The notes below the pieces were generated by a model, which was given only the letters and a program-made list of their open reading frames with translations, was not told the origin of the DNA and did not search any database. A stretch of DNA of 64,000 bases. It comes from Homalodisca vitripennis. Its lineage: Eukaryota > Arthropoda > Insecta > Hemiptera > Cicadellidae. Where the stretch lies: contig NC_060207.1 of assembly GCF_021130785.1 (NCBI RefSeq), positions 6,647,001 through 6,711,000 on the forward strand, given 5' to 3'. Positions 1-12,649 of this stretch are shown here, piece after piece (the stretch's first letter is position 1; every line of letters begins with the position of its first letter). Both the position numbers and the translations under genes were made by a program.

Positions 1-2919
1 CCTGTTATATTCTGTTGTGCAAGCTGTTGTAAACTGAGAGTACGTCGGTCTGCCTTTAGTACATTGCGTTGGTCCCCAGGACGTCAGAGAAGGCTTCTTA
101 TAGATCCTAAATATGACATCCTTTACTTTTTTTAGCACATGTTTTGCGGGTTGTAAAAACGAACGTTAAGCTATTTATTTCCACATCCTTTTCAATAAAG
201 TTCCAAGTAGATAAGTGCCAACAACGTATTCAAACATTGGAATATAAAATCAAGGTGTTAAATAACAGTCTTAAAGTAATTTAAAAATGACCTTACGGTA
301 ACTTGAAAGAATGTATTTTCTGTGTTATCTAACACTGACATTGTCTAGTAGATCTTTTCTGAAGGAACGTATCTATTATGTATGCATAATTATTTGAGCG
401 GAATTACTTTTTATATTGAATTATAACATTTTCTAATAAACTCGTAATACTAAGATTAAAGAAATTATTTATGAGTAAGAAATAAAAATTACGACTTTTA
501 CTAAAACTTTGGATAATTTAAATTGCTTAATCCTAAGTTGGACTATTTAACTTCAATATATGGAGACCTAGTAAAGAGGTCTAAAGATAGACCAGAATGG
601 TAAAATCTAAATTTTTTGTAACATCTAACAAATTAGAATTACGAAACGTCGTTTAATTATGTCCATTTTATACGATTAATGAGTACTTCTCAAGTTTTAA
701 GAATAGTTTTAACTATCTATATCTAGTTTTATATCGTCCTTTAAATTTCATTACTTTAAACTCACGCATTTATATTATAGTAATTACTGGTATCCAAAGT
801 GATGAAAATAAATCCATAGAATCTTGGAAGGATGAGAGGAAACTAATACAAAACCCGGTTGTCTTCTTGAGAGTTATCAACTTTTCAACTTAAAGCGAAG
901 CAGTTTTACTTTACTACTTTCAGCAACGTTGCGAGTCCGACACTTTTTGAGATTTCCCAGAGGTTTTTACAATATTCATCTGTCTGAGTGGGAAAACCAC
1001 AACAGTATTATCAGTTGGTACCATGCATACATAATAACAATAACAGCAAAAGATCATAAACAGGTACCAAATTGTCAATTAGTACAGACCTGTGTGATAA
1101 AAATAGTCCAACCAGCAAATTATCTAAATGAATGTAAATGGATTAAATACATTTTAATTATTTCCGTAGTCACGAGTATTAATTATATAGCTTCATTCAA
1201 CAGTTAGCCTTTGTTTCTTAATTATTTATACTAAAACATATATTTAAAAGTAAATTAGTAGCCACACAACTCATTAGTGATAATGTCTTGCTTTATTCCT
1301 TATTACTCAAAATCACTTCTCGTTTCACTACAAAATCCATAGATATCTGCTATAGTTCATATGAGACCTGATTGTTTAAACTCCAATAACCAACCATATT
1401 ATGATATTTACATTTTACCTCTCTATGTGGACAACCGCATTTAGAAGTATCCAACTTGAAAGTCCTTTTATCGGTTAGAAATCAGTTTCTGGAACTCATT
1501 GATATCTGAAGGTGCTTGGTTTGAATAAAAAATATTTATAAATTTTCAATGTGGTTCCATCCACGTGGAGCCTCCACTCTAATAAAGACTCTGGATCGAA
1601 GTAATTGGTATATGTGATCAGTTGGTAAGTAATACTACCTGCCTCCATATCATATTTGTTTTTGAGAGGATGATGATTTTTACCATTCCCTAAGTACCTC
1701 TAGTCTATAGCTATTCTTTTAAAACCTCCTACAATTTAAGCCACCTGGCTTGTGTCTGAAAAGATATGATTTCTGAAAAGTCTATCCTCGTCAAAAGATA
1801 CCTTGATAGACCTAGCCTCTAAGATCTCTCCTTCTCTCTACGTTGACTTAATAAGCCTGCGTCAGCTAAAGGCTCTCGGTTTTAAGATTGGCTTTCAAGA
1901 TAATTTACGATACTTTGGAACGTAACTTAAACATGTCCTTTAAAGACTCCTCCAAGACCATCTGATTCGCAATACTTCCAAGTGACTTGAGCAACTTAAT
2001 ACCTTGGAATTTAATTTTCCCTACCTAGACATTGGAAGCTGAAAACCTCATGCACATAATGTAATTTCTTGTTGTTTACGTTAATTTTCTTGTAAATAAC
2101 GGTATTTGGCATCTATCATTACGAAAATGTATGTTAGTAATGCCACATATGTTACTATACAACATGTTAAAACATTCATCTGATTGTATTCAGTATGTTT
2201 ACAAATTAATGGTATTTAGAGATTTTATTGTCATCATATTTTCCCTTAAAAGCAATGTGAAAATTTTCATTAAGGCTGAGCCAAACCCCTGTGAAGCTAT
2301 GTATGCCATCATCGAACTTATAGTAATTGTAAAATTTAACCTACAAAACTCTGACTTTTAATTACAAATTGGTTCTTTGAATTATAAATGTACTAATTAA
2401 TGTGCAAGAAGAGAAAACGTAATTTAGAATCATACAAAAGTTTAAGTTCATTCACATAGTGTTATATTTCCTTATTTTTAATTACTTTGGTGTTCTCTTA
2501 CAATAACGAGACAATACACACGGTACTATTATTGTCTATGAACGCTACATATATTGTATTGTGCTGTATATCCATTAAGGAGGTATGACAGAGAGGGAGG
2601 ACCACCCGGTCGCAACCAAGTAATGGAGCACGCAATGGCACGAGAGTGAGAACCCTCCAAATAATGGAGGCCACATTTCTGTGTCTGACGTTTATCGATC
2701 TATTTGTGTTCAAATCCAATCGCTTTTAATTAATAAGTCCAATATTTTCTCCCTTTGTTGGCAACGGTGCTTTCATTTGTTATCGACAATAAACATCAAA
2801 TTAATCTCTAGCGTGAGTGGGTTTTTAGTTTAGTGGCGCTCAAAGTGCCTTTCTGAGCTTCATTATTTTACTTTACGCTATATTTGTAAAAAATATGTTC
2901 AAATGTTCAGTTTGTACAG
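1..2919. other. AT-rich stretch without a recognisable gene
   Basis: Open frames here are short, AT-driven and lack recognisable motifs. A GC-richer patch lies at about 2575-2700 (many CpG dinucleotides) and could be an old short repeat, but I could not assign it. A small fragment of a dispersed family is listed separately near 2265-2320. Confidence 0.6.
2265..2320 (+). repeat. Short fragment of a dispersed repeat family
   Basis: The stretch around GCTGAGCCAAACCCCTGTGA resembles the core seen at about 10750-10800, where the same words appear as GCTCAGCCAAATCCCGTGGA, and at about 9390-9430. Only about 50 bp are alignable by eye, so this is a weak, old fragment. The family is unidentified. Confidence 0.35.
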
Positions 2920-5900
2920 AATGTTTATGTACGGTGTATTAACACTATATTCATGTGAATATGATAGTACTGACCTTCCGTATATAAGATGCGATCACAA
3001 CAGCGCATTAGGAGTCTAGTATCTGAAGTTTACTGAGGTCCAATGTTTATGTACTGAGTATTAATACTGTATTCACGTGAGTGTGACAGTACTGACCTTC
3101 CGTATATAAGATACGATGGATACGATCAGAACAGCGCATTAGGAGTCTAGTATCTGAAGTTTACTGAGGTCCAATGTTTATGTACTGAGTATTAATACTG
3201 TATTCACGTGAGTGTGACAGTACTGACCTTCCGTATATAAGATACGATCAGAACAGCGCATTAGAAGTCTAGTATCTGAAATTTACTGAGGTCCAATGTT
3301 TATGTACTGAGTATTAATACTGTATTCATGTGAGTGTGACAGTACTGACCTTCCGTATATAAGATACGATCAGAACAGCGCATTAGAAGTCTAGTATCTG
3401 AAGTTTACTGAGGTCCAATGTTTATGTACTGAGTATTAATACTGTATTCACGTGAGTGTGACAGTACTGACCTTCCGTATATAAGATACGATCAGAACAG
3501 CGCATTAGGAGTCTAGTATCTGAAGTTTACTGAGGTCCAATGTTTATGTACGGAGTATTAATACTGTATTCATGTGAGTGTGACAGTACTGACCTTCCGT
3601 ATATAAGATACGATCAGAACAGCGCAAGAGGAGTCTAGTATCTGAAGTTTACTGAGGTCCAATGTTTATGTACTGTGTATTAATACTGTATTCACGTGAG
3701 TGTGACAGTACTGACCTTCCGTATATAAGATACGATCAGAACAGCGCATTAGAAGTCTAGTATCTGAAGTTTACTGAGGTCCAATGTTTATGTACGGAGT
3801 ATTAACACTGTGTATTCACGTGAATATGACAGTACTGACCTTCCGTATATAAGATACGACCAGAACAGCGCATTAGAAGTCTAGTATCTGAAGTTTACTG
3901 AGGTCCAATGTTTATGTACGGTGTATTAATACTGTATTCACGTGAATATGACAGTACTGACCTTCCGTATATAAGATACGACCAGAACAGCGCATTAGAA
4001 GTCTAGTATCTGAAGTTTACTGAGGTCCAATGTTTATGTACGGAGTATTAACACTGTGTATTCACGTGAATATGACAGTACTGACCTTCCGTATATAAGA
4101 TACGACCAGAACAGCGCATTAGAAGTCTAGTATCTGAAGTTTACTGAGGTCCAATGTTTATGTACTGTGTATTAATACTGTATTCACGTGAGTGTGACAG
4201 TACTGACCTTCCGTATATAAGATGCGATCAGAACAGCGCATTAGGAGTCTAGTATCTGAAGTTTACTGAGGTCCATTGTTTATGTACTGTGTATTAATAC
4301 TGTATTCACGTGAGTGTGACAGTACTGACCTTCCGTATATAAGATACGATCAGAACAGCGCAAGAGGAGTCTAGTATCTGAAGTTTACTGAGGTCCAATG
4401 TTTATGTACTGAGTATTAATACTGTATTCACGTGAGTGTGACAGTACTGACCTTCCGTATATAAGATACGATCAGAACAGCCCATTAGGAGTCTAGTATC
4501 TGAAGTTTACTGAGGTCCAATGTTTATGTACTGAGTATTAATACTGTATTCACGTGAATATGATAGTACTGACCTTCCGTATATAAGATGCGATCAGAAC
4601 AGCGCATTAGGAGTCTAGTATCTGAAGTTTACTGAGGTCCATTGTTTATGTACTGTGTATTAATACTGTATTCACGTGAGTGTGACAGTACTGACCTTCC
4701 GTATATAAGATACGATCAGAACAGCGCATTAGAAGTCTAGTATCTGAAGTTTACTGAGGTCCAATGTTTATGTACTGTGTATTAATACTGTATTCACGTG
4801 AGTGTGACAGTACTGACCTTCCGTATATAAGATGCGATCAGAACCACGCATTAGAAGTTTAGTATCTGAAGTTTACTGAGGTCCAATGTTTATGTACGGT
4901 GTATTAATACTGTATTCACGTGAATATGACAGTACTGACCTTCCGTATATAAGATACGACCAGAATAGCGCATTAGAAGTCTAGTATCTGAAGTTTACTG
5001 AGGTCCAATGTTTATGTACGGAGTATTAACACTGTGTATTCACGTGAATATGACAGTACTGACCTTCCGTATATAAGATACGACCAGAACAGCGCATTAG
5101 AAGTCTAGTATCTGAAGTTTACTGAGGTCCAATGTTTATGTACTGTGTAATTAATACTGTATTCACGTGAGTGTGACAGTACTGACCTTCCGTATATAAG
5201 ATGCGATCAGAACCGCGCATTAGAAGTTTGTATCTGAAGTTTACTGAGGTCCAATGTTTATGTACGGTGTATTAATACTGTATTCACGTGAATATGACAG
5301 TACTGACCTTCCGTATATAAGATACGACCAGAATAGCGCATTAGAAGTCTAGTATCTGAAGTTTACTGAGGTCCAATGTTTATGTACGGAGTATTAACAC
5401 TGTGTATTTACGTGAATATGACAGTACTGACCTTCCGTATATAAGATACGACCAGAACAGCGCATTAGGAGTCTAGTATCTGAAGTTTACTGAGGTCCAA
5501 TGTTTATGTACTGTGTATTAATATTGTATTCATGTGGATATGATAGTAATGACCTTCCGTATATAAGATACGATCAGAACAGCGCATTAGGAGTCTAGTA
5601 TCTGAAGTTTACTGAGGTCCAATGTTTATGTACTGTGTAATTAATACTGTATTCACGTGAGTGTGACAATACTGACCTTCCGTATATAAGATGCGATCAG
5701 AACAGCGCATTAGGAGTCTAGTATCTGAAGTTTACTGAGGTCCAATGTTTATGTACTGTGTATTAATACTGTATTCATGTGGATATGATAGTACTGACCT
5801 TCCGTATATAAGATACGATCAGAACAGCGCATTAGGAGTCTAGTATCTGAAGTTTACTGAGGTCCAATGTTTATGTACTGTGTATTAATACTGTATTCAC

Positions 5901-7216
5901 GTGAGTGTGACAGTACTGACCTTCCGTATATAAGATACGATCAGAACAGCGCAAGAGGAGTCTAGTATCTGATGTTTACTGAGGTCCAATGTTTATGTAC
6001 TGTGTATTAATACTGTATTCATGTGGATATGATAGTACTGACCTTCCGTATATAAGATACGATCAGAACAGCGCATTAGGAGTCTAGTATCTGAAGTTTA
6101 CTGAGGTCCAATGTTTATGTACTGTGTATTAATACTGTATTCACGTGAGTGTGACAGTACTGACCTTCCGTATATAAGATGCGATCAGAACCACGCATTA
6201 GAAGTTTAGTATCTGAAGTTTACTGAGGTCCAATGTTTATGTACGGTGTATTAATACTGTATTCACGTGAATATGACAGTACTGACCTTCCGTATATAAG
6301 ATAGGACCAGAATAGCGCATTAGAAGTCTAGTATCTGAAGTTTACTGAGGTCCAATGTTTATGTACGGAGTATTAACACTGTGTATTCACGTGAATATGA
6401 CAGTACTGACCTTCCGTATATAAGATACGACCAGAACAGCGCATTAGAAGTCTAGTATCTGAAGTTTACTGAGGTCCAATGTTTATGTACGGTGTATTAA
6501 TATTGTATTCACGTGAGTGTGACAGTACTGACCTTCCGTATATAAGATGCGATCAGAACCGCGCATTAGAAGTTTAGTGTCTGAAGTTTACTGAGGTCCA
6601 ATGTTTATGTACGGTGTATTAATACTGTATTCACGTGAATATGACAGTACTGACCTTCCGTATATAAGATACGACCAGAATAGCGCATTAGAAGTCTAGT
6701 ATCTGAAGTTTACTGAGGTCCAATGTTTATGTACGGAGTATTAACACTGTGTATTTACGTGAATATGACAGTACTGACCTTCCGTATATAAGATACGACC
6801 AGAACAGCGCATTAGAAGTCTAGTATCTGAAGTTTACTGAGGTCCAATGTTTATGTACGGTGTATTAATACTGTATCACGTGAATATGACAGTACTGACC
6901 TTCCGTATATAAGATACGACCAGAATAGCGCATTAGAAGTCTAGTATCTGAAGTTTACTGAGGTCCAATGTTTATGTACGGAGTATTAAGACTGTGTATT
7001 CACGTGAATATGGACAGTACTGACCTTCCGTATATAAGATACGATCAGAACAGCGCATTAGAAGTCTAGTATCTGAAGTTTACTGAGGTCCAATGTTTAT
7101 GTACTGTGTATTAATACTGTATTCACGTGAGTGTGACAGTACTGACCTTCCGTATATAAGATGCGATCAGAACAGCGCATTAGGAGTCTAGTATCTGAAG
7201 TTTACTGAGGTCCAAT
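2920..7216. repeat. Satellite DNA array, 35 units of about 122 bp
   Basis: The marker GACCTTCCGTATATAAGAT recurs 35 times between 2972 and 7144. Spacing is almost always 122 bp; variants with an extra GT give 124 or 125 bp, and one unit of 131 bp at 3094-3225 carries a 9-bp internal duplication. Each unit holds three palindromes: GTATTAATAC, TATTCACGTGAATA (an E-box CACGTG core, exact in some variants) and CAGTACTG. It also holds a TATATAAG motif. Sequence variants are not random: units with AACACTGTGTATT recur 2, 8, 3, 8 and 3 units apart, and a block of about 6 units near 4.70-5.46 kb is repeated 1346-1347 bp later near 6.05-6.81 kb, sharing rare variants such as CCACGCATTAGAAG and CCGCGCATTAGAAG. 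No open frame runs through the array. Whether it is transcribed or centromere-related cannot be told from sequence. Confidence 0.97.
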
Positions 7217-7864
7217 CGTACAAAATGTCAATACGGACGTTGATTTCAGCTACATTTCACCTACCACAGACTTGATTCCCGGAATCTGGAGTCCTATTTC
7301 CATATTAAATCACAACATTTCCCTACGTTATATGAACAATTCTCGATTGCACCACCGTGATATTGGATCGTGACAGAAACATCGTAGTGCACTCTATTGT
7401 GCATCTGATGAGACAATGAGAATACCACTTCTACTGTATTACATTTGTTTGTAGTCGAGGTATCTCTGATGTCGTTTTGACTTCTTCGTTGCTGACTGTT
7501 TTGGATCTATGTAGACGGATGTTGACTCCAGATTCTAGGAGTCAAGTGTGTCACAGAGACTGCGCTGAGTGGAGGGTGAAATGAAGCTGACCTTAACATT
7601 CGTAATGAATCAACCTTTCACATCATTGCTCTACCTACCTCGCAGCTATAAAATGTATCCCTTCATTTTATCTTTCTTTGAAAATAAATTAATCGTGTCA
7701 CAGGAAATTCGTAGAACCATAAAAATGATCGTATCGTTTTCAATTGTAACGATCTTTTATTCGCTTAACTGTATAAGTCAACAATACTCTGTGTTTTAAA
7801 CATAGATTTTTTAGTCATTAGTGATGGATTTGAGATCGAATCAGAACTTCGTACTCGGCGGTTA
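7217..7864. other. Unassigned sequence after the satellite
   Basis: The array stops abruptly after GAGGTCCAAT. The following sequence has average composition with no repeat marker from the array. A 76-residue open frame at 7569-7799 has no recognisable motif and is probably chance. Confidence 0.5.
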
Positions 7865-8060
7865 TTAGTTAGAGTGGTCAAATAAAAAGTAAAATTGGCC
7901 AATTAAAGTTTGCCGGTGTAGTCCATAAACCAGCGGAGATGCACGATAAGCCCGGACAATGGGCCAGATTGTAAACTGGGACAGAGAATGTCGACGCTCT
8001 ACCGAGGAATCTGGCAGCCCTGTAATGAATACCAGAGCTCGGCTGCTCGGCACGCGACGG
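7865..8060 (-). repeat. Probable tRNA-derived SINE remnant
   Basis: Read on the minus strand, the 5' part resembles a decayed tRNA: CTCGGTAGAGCGTCGAC looks like a D-arm/A-box region, and CCCAGTTTACAATCTGG like a T-arm with a 7-base loop and an eroded B box. The anticodon arm is shortened. A GC-richer body follows (GTCCGGGCTTATCGTGCATC, then TGGACTACACCGGCAAAC), with an AT-rich end near 7870. This head-plus-body order is typical of tRNA-derived SINEs. The patch is clearly GC-richer than its surroundings. The family is not identified and the tRNA resemblance is imperfect. Confidence 0.45.
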
Positions 8061-8796
8061 AATCATAATGTTTCTCTTCCCTCGTCGGTCTTATTCATCC
8101 CAGGGATCATTTATCACCGCTGGTTTCATCCTCGGACTGTTGTTGGCTCCATAAATAAATTACATCTGTTCATACAAAGTTCGCGCTCCCTGGAACCTGT
8201 TACGTAATGTTATATGAAACTAGAATTACCATTGTGCTATTGTTTAATATGGTGTCGACAAAGAAGATACAGCACATGGATTATATACATAACATATGCT
8301 TCTTTTATAACGTGATATTTGTTTTATTTATTCCATATTAAATATAGAAGATAATAGAGCTGCAAATCAAAGCAAAACTATTAATAAAATAATTTTACCT
8401 CTTACTATTTATTGATATTTTGTTACGAAGTAAAACTTCAGTAATCCTCTTAAATTCCAAATAATGGCACCTCAAATCTAATGTTTATTATGAAATATTT
8501 ACTGTTGTACATACAGTAAGAAAATTTAACTTAACTATTGATTTCTTCTCATTTCTTACATTTTCGTTTTAAAAACCCACCTTTAAGTACAATAAAATGC
8601 CTTGCTTGTAATTAGTTATTTATAATCATAATTAATTGCTAGTAATCACTATTTCCATATTCATCACAATTGTTTCGACAAATATACTCTATTTATTATT
8701 TACGAATATAACTACAAGCTGGGATTTTAAGTGTACATTTTATGATCTACCATGTTAAATGATTTATCGCTATTAGAAAACAGTATGTGGTTCGTA

Positions 8797-8843
<47 letters not shown>
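8797..8843. repeat. (AT)n microsatellite
   Basis: An almost pure AT dinucleotide run with one phase break (ATAATA). It directly abuts the hairpin repeat that starts at 8847, which suggests that the run lies at that element's edge. Confidence 0.95.
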
Positions 8844-8844
<1 letters not shown>

Positions 8845-8846
8845 AC

Positions 8847-9032
8847 TTGCAATATTTGTACTTGTTATGTAATTCAAAATATTGATTTGAAAGCCTCCAT
8901 ATTTTTAGTATGGTGATTTTTTGATAAGTAATATTTCAGAAGAATATTGCTTTTTCAAAAAATATCATATTAAAAACATGGAAGCTTTCAATTCAATATT
9001 TTTAATTACATAACAAGTACAAATATTGCAAA
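8847..9032. repeat. 186-bp inverted repeat (hairpin, MITE-like)
   Basis: The left arm begins TTGCAATATTTGTACTTG and the right arm ends CAAGTACAAATATTGCAA, an exact reverse complement over 18 bases. Complementarity continues inward with small differences through TTATGTAATT and the ATATTGAATTGAAAGC region to a centre near 8940. The element has no coding capacity. This layout fits a foldback or miniature inverted-repeat element. No target duplication was recognised because the left side is an AT run. Confidence 0.85.
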
Positions 9033-9269
9033 TTTGACCTAATACTAGGCAAAAACCCAATTTCATTCATTATGAATTACTGCATTTTTAAATTTTGAGT
9101 AATATGTTAAATTAAAATATTATTTTTAAATTCCTAAACATCCCACAAATTTTGTCAATTAATGTACAAACACTATTAACGTCTAAAATTGTATTTTAGT
9201 GAATCTTTAAAATTAAATCACCGATCTAACGAGGACTTAAGTAGGAAAAGTATTATTAATTCTGTTATA

Positions 9270-9560
9270 TCGGTAAATACTTTACCGCGACTCTATAGGA
9301 TATTATTACAACGTAGGAGTACATGTACTACACCACATTTCGTGTAACGGCTTCGCTCAGGTTACTCATACGACTAATGTAAAAATGTTTGCTAACGCTC
9401 AGTCAAACTCCATGTTAACACGCACCACATCATTGAATTGGTCATTTATGTAGAAATGAAGCTTAATGCAACATGTCCCGTCTATAGGCCAGTTAACTCT
9501 AGAAATATCGTTTGCACAGACTCGTTGAAATAAAAATTTCAGCACTTCGTTAACGCTCAG
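9270..9560 (+). repeat. Dispersed repeat family copy
   Basis: Contains GGCTTCGCTCAGGTTACTCA and, further on, GCTAACGCTCAGTCAAACTCC, and ends with a second AACGCTCAGCC word near 9550. The copy at 10590-10930 shares the same order of words (GCTTTGCTGAGGTT, then GCTGACGCTCAGCCAAATCC, then a conserved GAAATTTCATGCAA-like section). It has no open frame and looks like a non-coding or heavily decayed element of unknown class. Confidence 0.6.
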
Positions 9561-10589
9561 CCAATAACACCATACCTTAGTGATTTATGTTGTCATAGGA
9601 TGGAATTTATATGACACTTAAACCACAACACTTGTGTAGCGTAGAGTCCTGAAAACCAGTCACACGTTATTTCTTTGTTTTCTCATTCATTTAAATTTGA
9701 TTACTTAAGAAAAGGCTGAATAAATTGATACATGCATAGCTGATTCATGATGGTCATCTTAAAAATTGGGGTTCTAGAATTGAGACTGAATTCCTAAACC
9801 TAATTGAATCCATATGCAATGTCCATTCGTTTTATTTCTGTTCACAAATTTATTACAATTTAGTTACTGTTAATCAAATGTTTGTAATATACTAACTGAC
9901 ACTGAGAGTTGCATCAAAACGAAATCAGAGTACAGTTCACCGAAAGCAGTCGAAACGATAAAATGTCCATGGTAAACGTGGAACAGTGAAACAATACTAA
10001 TATTTCCAAAACTGTGTGAGAGCAGATGAAACCGTGGATGGGGCAGATACTGATTAGCCTTGTCTGAACACTGGAGTAGGTAATACATCTCCACAGACAA
10101 GGGCATAATTAGAACGGCTTAACAGACTGAACCTCTGATAAACCTCAACCCCCCGCCAACCCTCTGATGGTACCTGACAGCGCATCGGCAGATCGACATG
10201 CGTCGTTCCGCTCGGCTCTCATCTAGCTCTGCATTTGTTGAGCTAATCGTTTTTGGACAGCCATGTTACAGTTACATTTTCTAAAAATTATAGGAATGTA
10301 TTCCATAAAACGTCTAAGGTTTTTATAGTCATAGGTCATTTTTGGAAAATTTTAAAAACCTAAATGTTTTTTAAGATTGTATAGCTAGTAAGTACGTATT
10401 CGCTTTAATCCTTTGAATTCAAGTTATGAAACAGTTTAGCTAACCATATAAATACAAGTATGCAATATAACAAGCATAACATGACATAAGAAATTATGGT
10501 ACAAGAAATTGGTTAAATTAAAATTAATTCTTAATAAAGAACCAAAATAATAAATGACTTCTTAGCTATACTACAATGTAGAAGTACCC

Positions 10590-10930
10590 AAACTAAATGC
10601 TGAGTAACAAGCTTTGCTGAGGTTGCGTGCAAATTCCCAAGTCTATAGCTCATTTCATTAGGCTACTCAAGTTACCAAGTCAAATACCATATGATTATAC
10701 TCAGGAAGTTCAAAAATATATTTATTCCGTGATTTTTCGTTACCATCATAGATAACAATGTTCGCTGACGCTCAGCCAAATCCCGTGGAGTGACATACAC
10801 TACAGTTGCCTCTGTGTAAATGAAATTTCATGCAAAATTTCAAGGCGACAGCTTTGTTAGTGTTCAAGTGGAGAAAAGGTCAAATAGACAGGCAGAAATG
10901 AACTTTTTCCAACCCCATCCTTACTGACGC
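10590..10930 (+). repeat. Dispersed repeat family copy
   Basis: The best preserved member of the family also seen at 9270-9560. It carries GCTGACGCTCAGCCAAATCC, then GTGGAGTGACATACACTACA, then ATGAAATTTCATGCAAAATT, and ends near TACTGACGCTTTGCTTAT. A minus-strand relative occurs near 18575-18700. The class is unknown. Confidence 0.6.
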
Positions 10931-12649
10931 TTTGCTTATATCATGAAAAATGTGATGTAATTTCATAAGATACAAATTTAGCTTTTTAAACCCAATTAAT
11001 ATATTAATAAACTTCCAAATCACGACAGTTCATAAACTTCAAACGAGCAGTTAGATATAATTAAATCTGCTTAACATTTACATCCTATACTTTTTAGGTT
11101 TAAACCGTATTATTAACGATGGAATGGTTGATAACGTACATATAACAACTATATCATATATCGATGGGAACTATTGTCTGAGATCCTGTTCTAATTTATC
11201 TAGAGAAAATATGATTATATTTTATTGCATTATTTGAAGAGGTGATTAACACCTGTCTTTTCAAAATAATGGATCCAACAATGGCTGTGACTAGTATACA
11301 TATTTTTAATCGAGGTAAAGACATTGCATTATATGGATTGCGAGGTTAATGTAGTCACATTACTTATAGTAAACGCAAAAACGTATGACTGCTTACAATG
11401 TAGATGCTTCTTGTTTATTGGATTTTAGTTTTTAATTAATTAAAAATCCAGTTAGATTAATTTAATTCGATTTACCTAATATAATATATATTACCAAAAT
11501 AATCATAACGTAGGTACGGTGGGAAGGGTCGAACTAATGTGAATGTAGGGTTTTGCTCTAATTCACCTTTTTGAAATGTTACGCTGTCATAGACTTCCCT
11601 TATGGAATCTGAAATCATGTTCATCTGAAAAGATAAAAAAAAAGATTTCCTTACTCCAGTTTTCAGGAATAAAGTCTGTGAAAGATTACAGACGCAATAA
11701 CATTCATAAACCAAAAATAAAGTTCAACTATTAGGGTTTGATTTTTTATTAATAATTAATAACTGATTTTTAACCTATAATTACACAATATTAAGCTTAG
11801 TAGTAATATTATAAATCCTGATTAACAAATAATAAAATTCTATTTTTATCACCTTCCTAACTTTTTCAACTTTTTTACTTATTTAAAATAGTATTAATTC
11901 AAAATATACGCAAAGTTCCAACAAATGTATCTGGATGGAATAGTCTATGTTGTTATGTTTCGTATGGATTTAAATACATAATTAATTGGTATAACTCTAC
12001 AAAACACGCTGTATTTTCTTATATCTTAGGGATCTGATTGCTATCGCCAGTAAGCACGTATATTGTAATTATAATTGCTGAACCATGGTCATGGTCTAGT
12101 TACAAGATGGACTGTACAAACTAACTCAAAATGAACTCTGGACCGTAAAAGCTGGTTCTATGCCAGTTTTTACTTAGTTAACGGTGCTGTTTAACAAGGT
12201 AAATAAACTCCTGACTTTGAGTCTACGTAAGAGGCTTCGTATAATTAACACAGATTACAGACCTTCGTACTTTAAACACATATACGAGTACTTTATTCAC
12301 TCAGGACTGTTTTGTACTTCTTAAGTATCGCGTATATCTCTATAACATATTTAGGGTATGAATTAGAGAGTGAATTCTCTTTTTAATCACGGTGTCATTG
12401 AGTATCGGAACCACATCCAGTACTGGTGTTATGCCAGCTCTTGGTAGAGGATTGCCAAGTCTTTCCAATTGAAGAATCATTGTACCGGATTCGATGATTC
12501 GCCTTGTTTACAATTCTGGCTGACAGTTAAAGGTTAAAAGGTTAAATAATGTCCTATTTCACCAGGCGAATTTTTAGAGATTATAAAGGTGACTTCCGAA
12601 CCACCACAAACGGTTGGCCTGGCATGCTGCTTTGAAGGAAACGATTGCT

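Larger units (their letters stand above)
9033..12649. other. AT-rich gap with dispersed repeats
   Basis: No supported gene. Two copies of a dispersed family lie inside and are listed separately. A GC-rich patch at about 10120-10260 stands out with several CpGs and a CCCCCC run; it could be a promoter or an old repeat, and I could not decide which. Short open frames at 9870-10106 (-) and 11472-11714 (-) have no recognisable motifs. Confidence 0.55.

Noticed and set aside
2575..2700. 5S-rRNA-like element on the minus strand
   Set aside because: A short TACTTGG word recalls 5S, but the rest does not align in order.
2920..7216. CRISPR array
   Set aside because: The 122-bp units are tandem without unique spacers and the context is eukaryotic.
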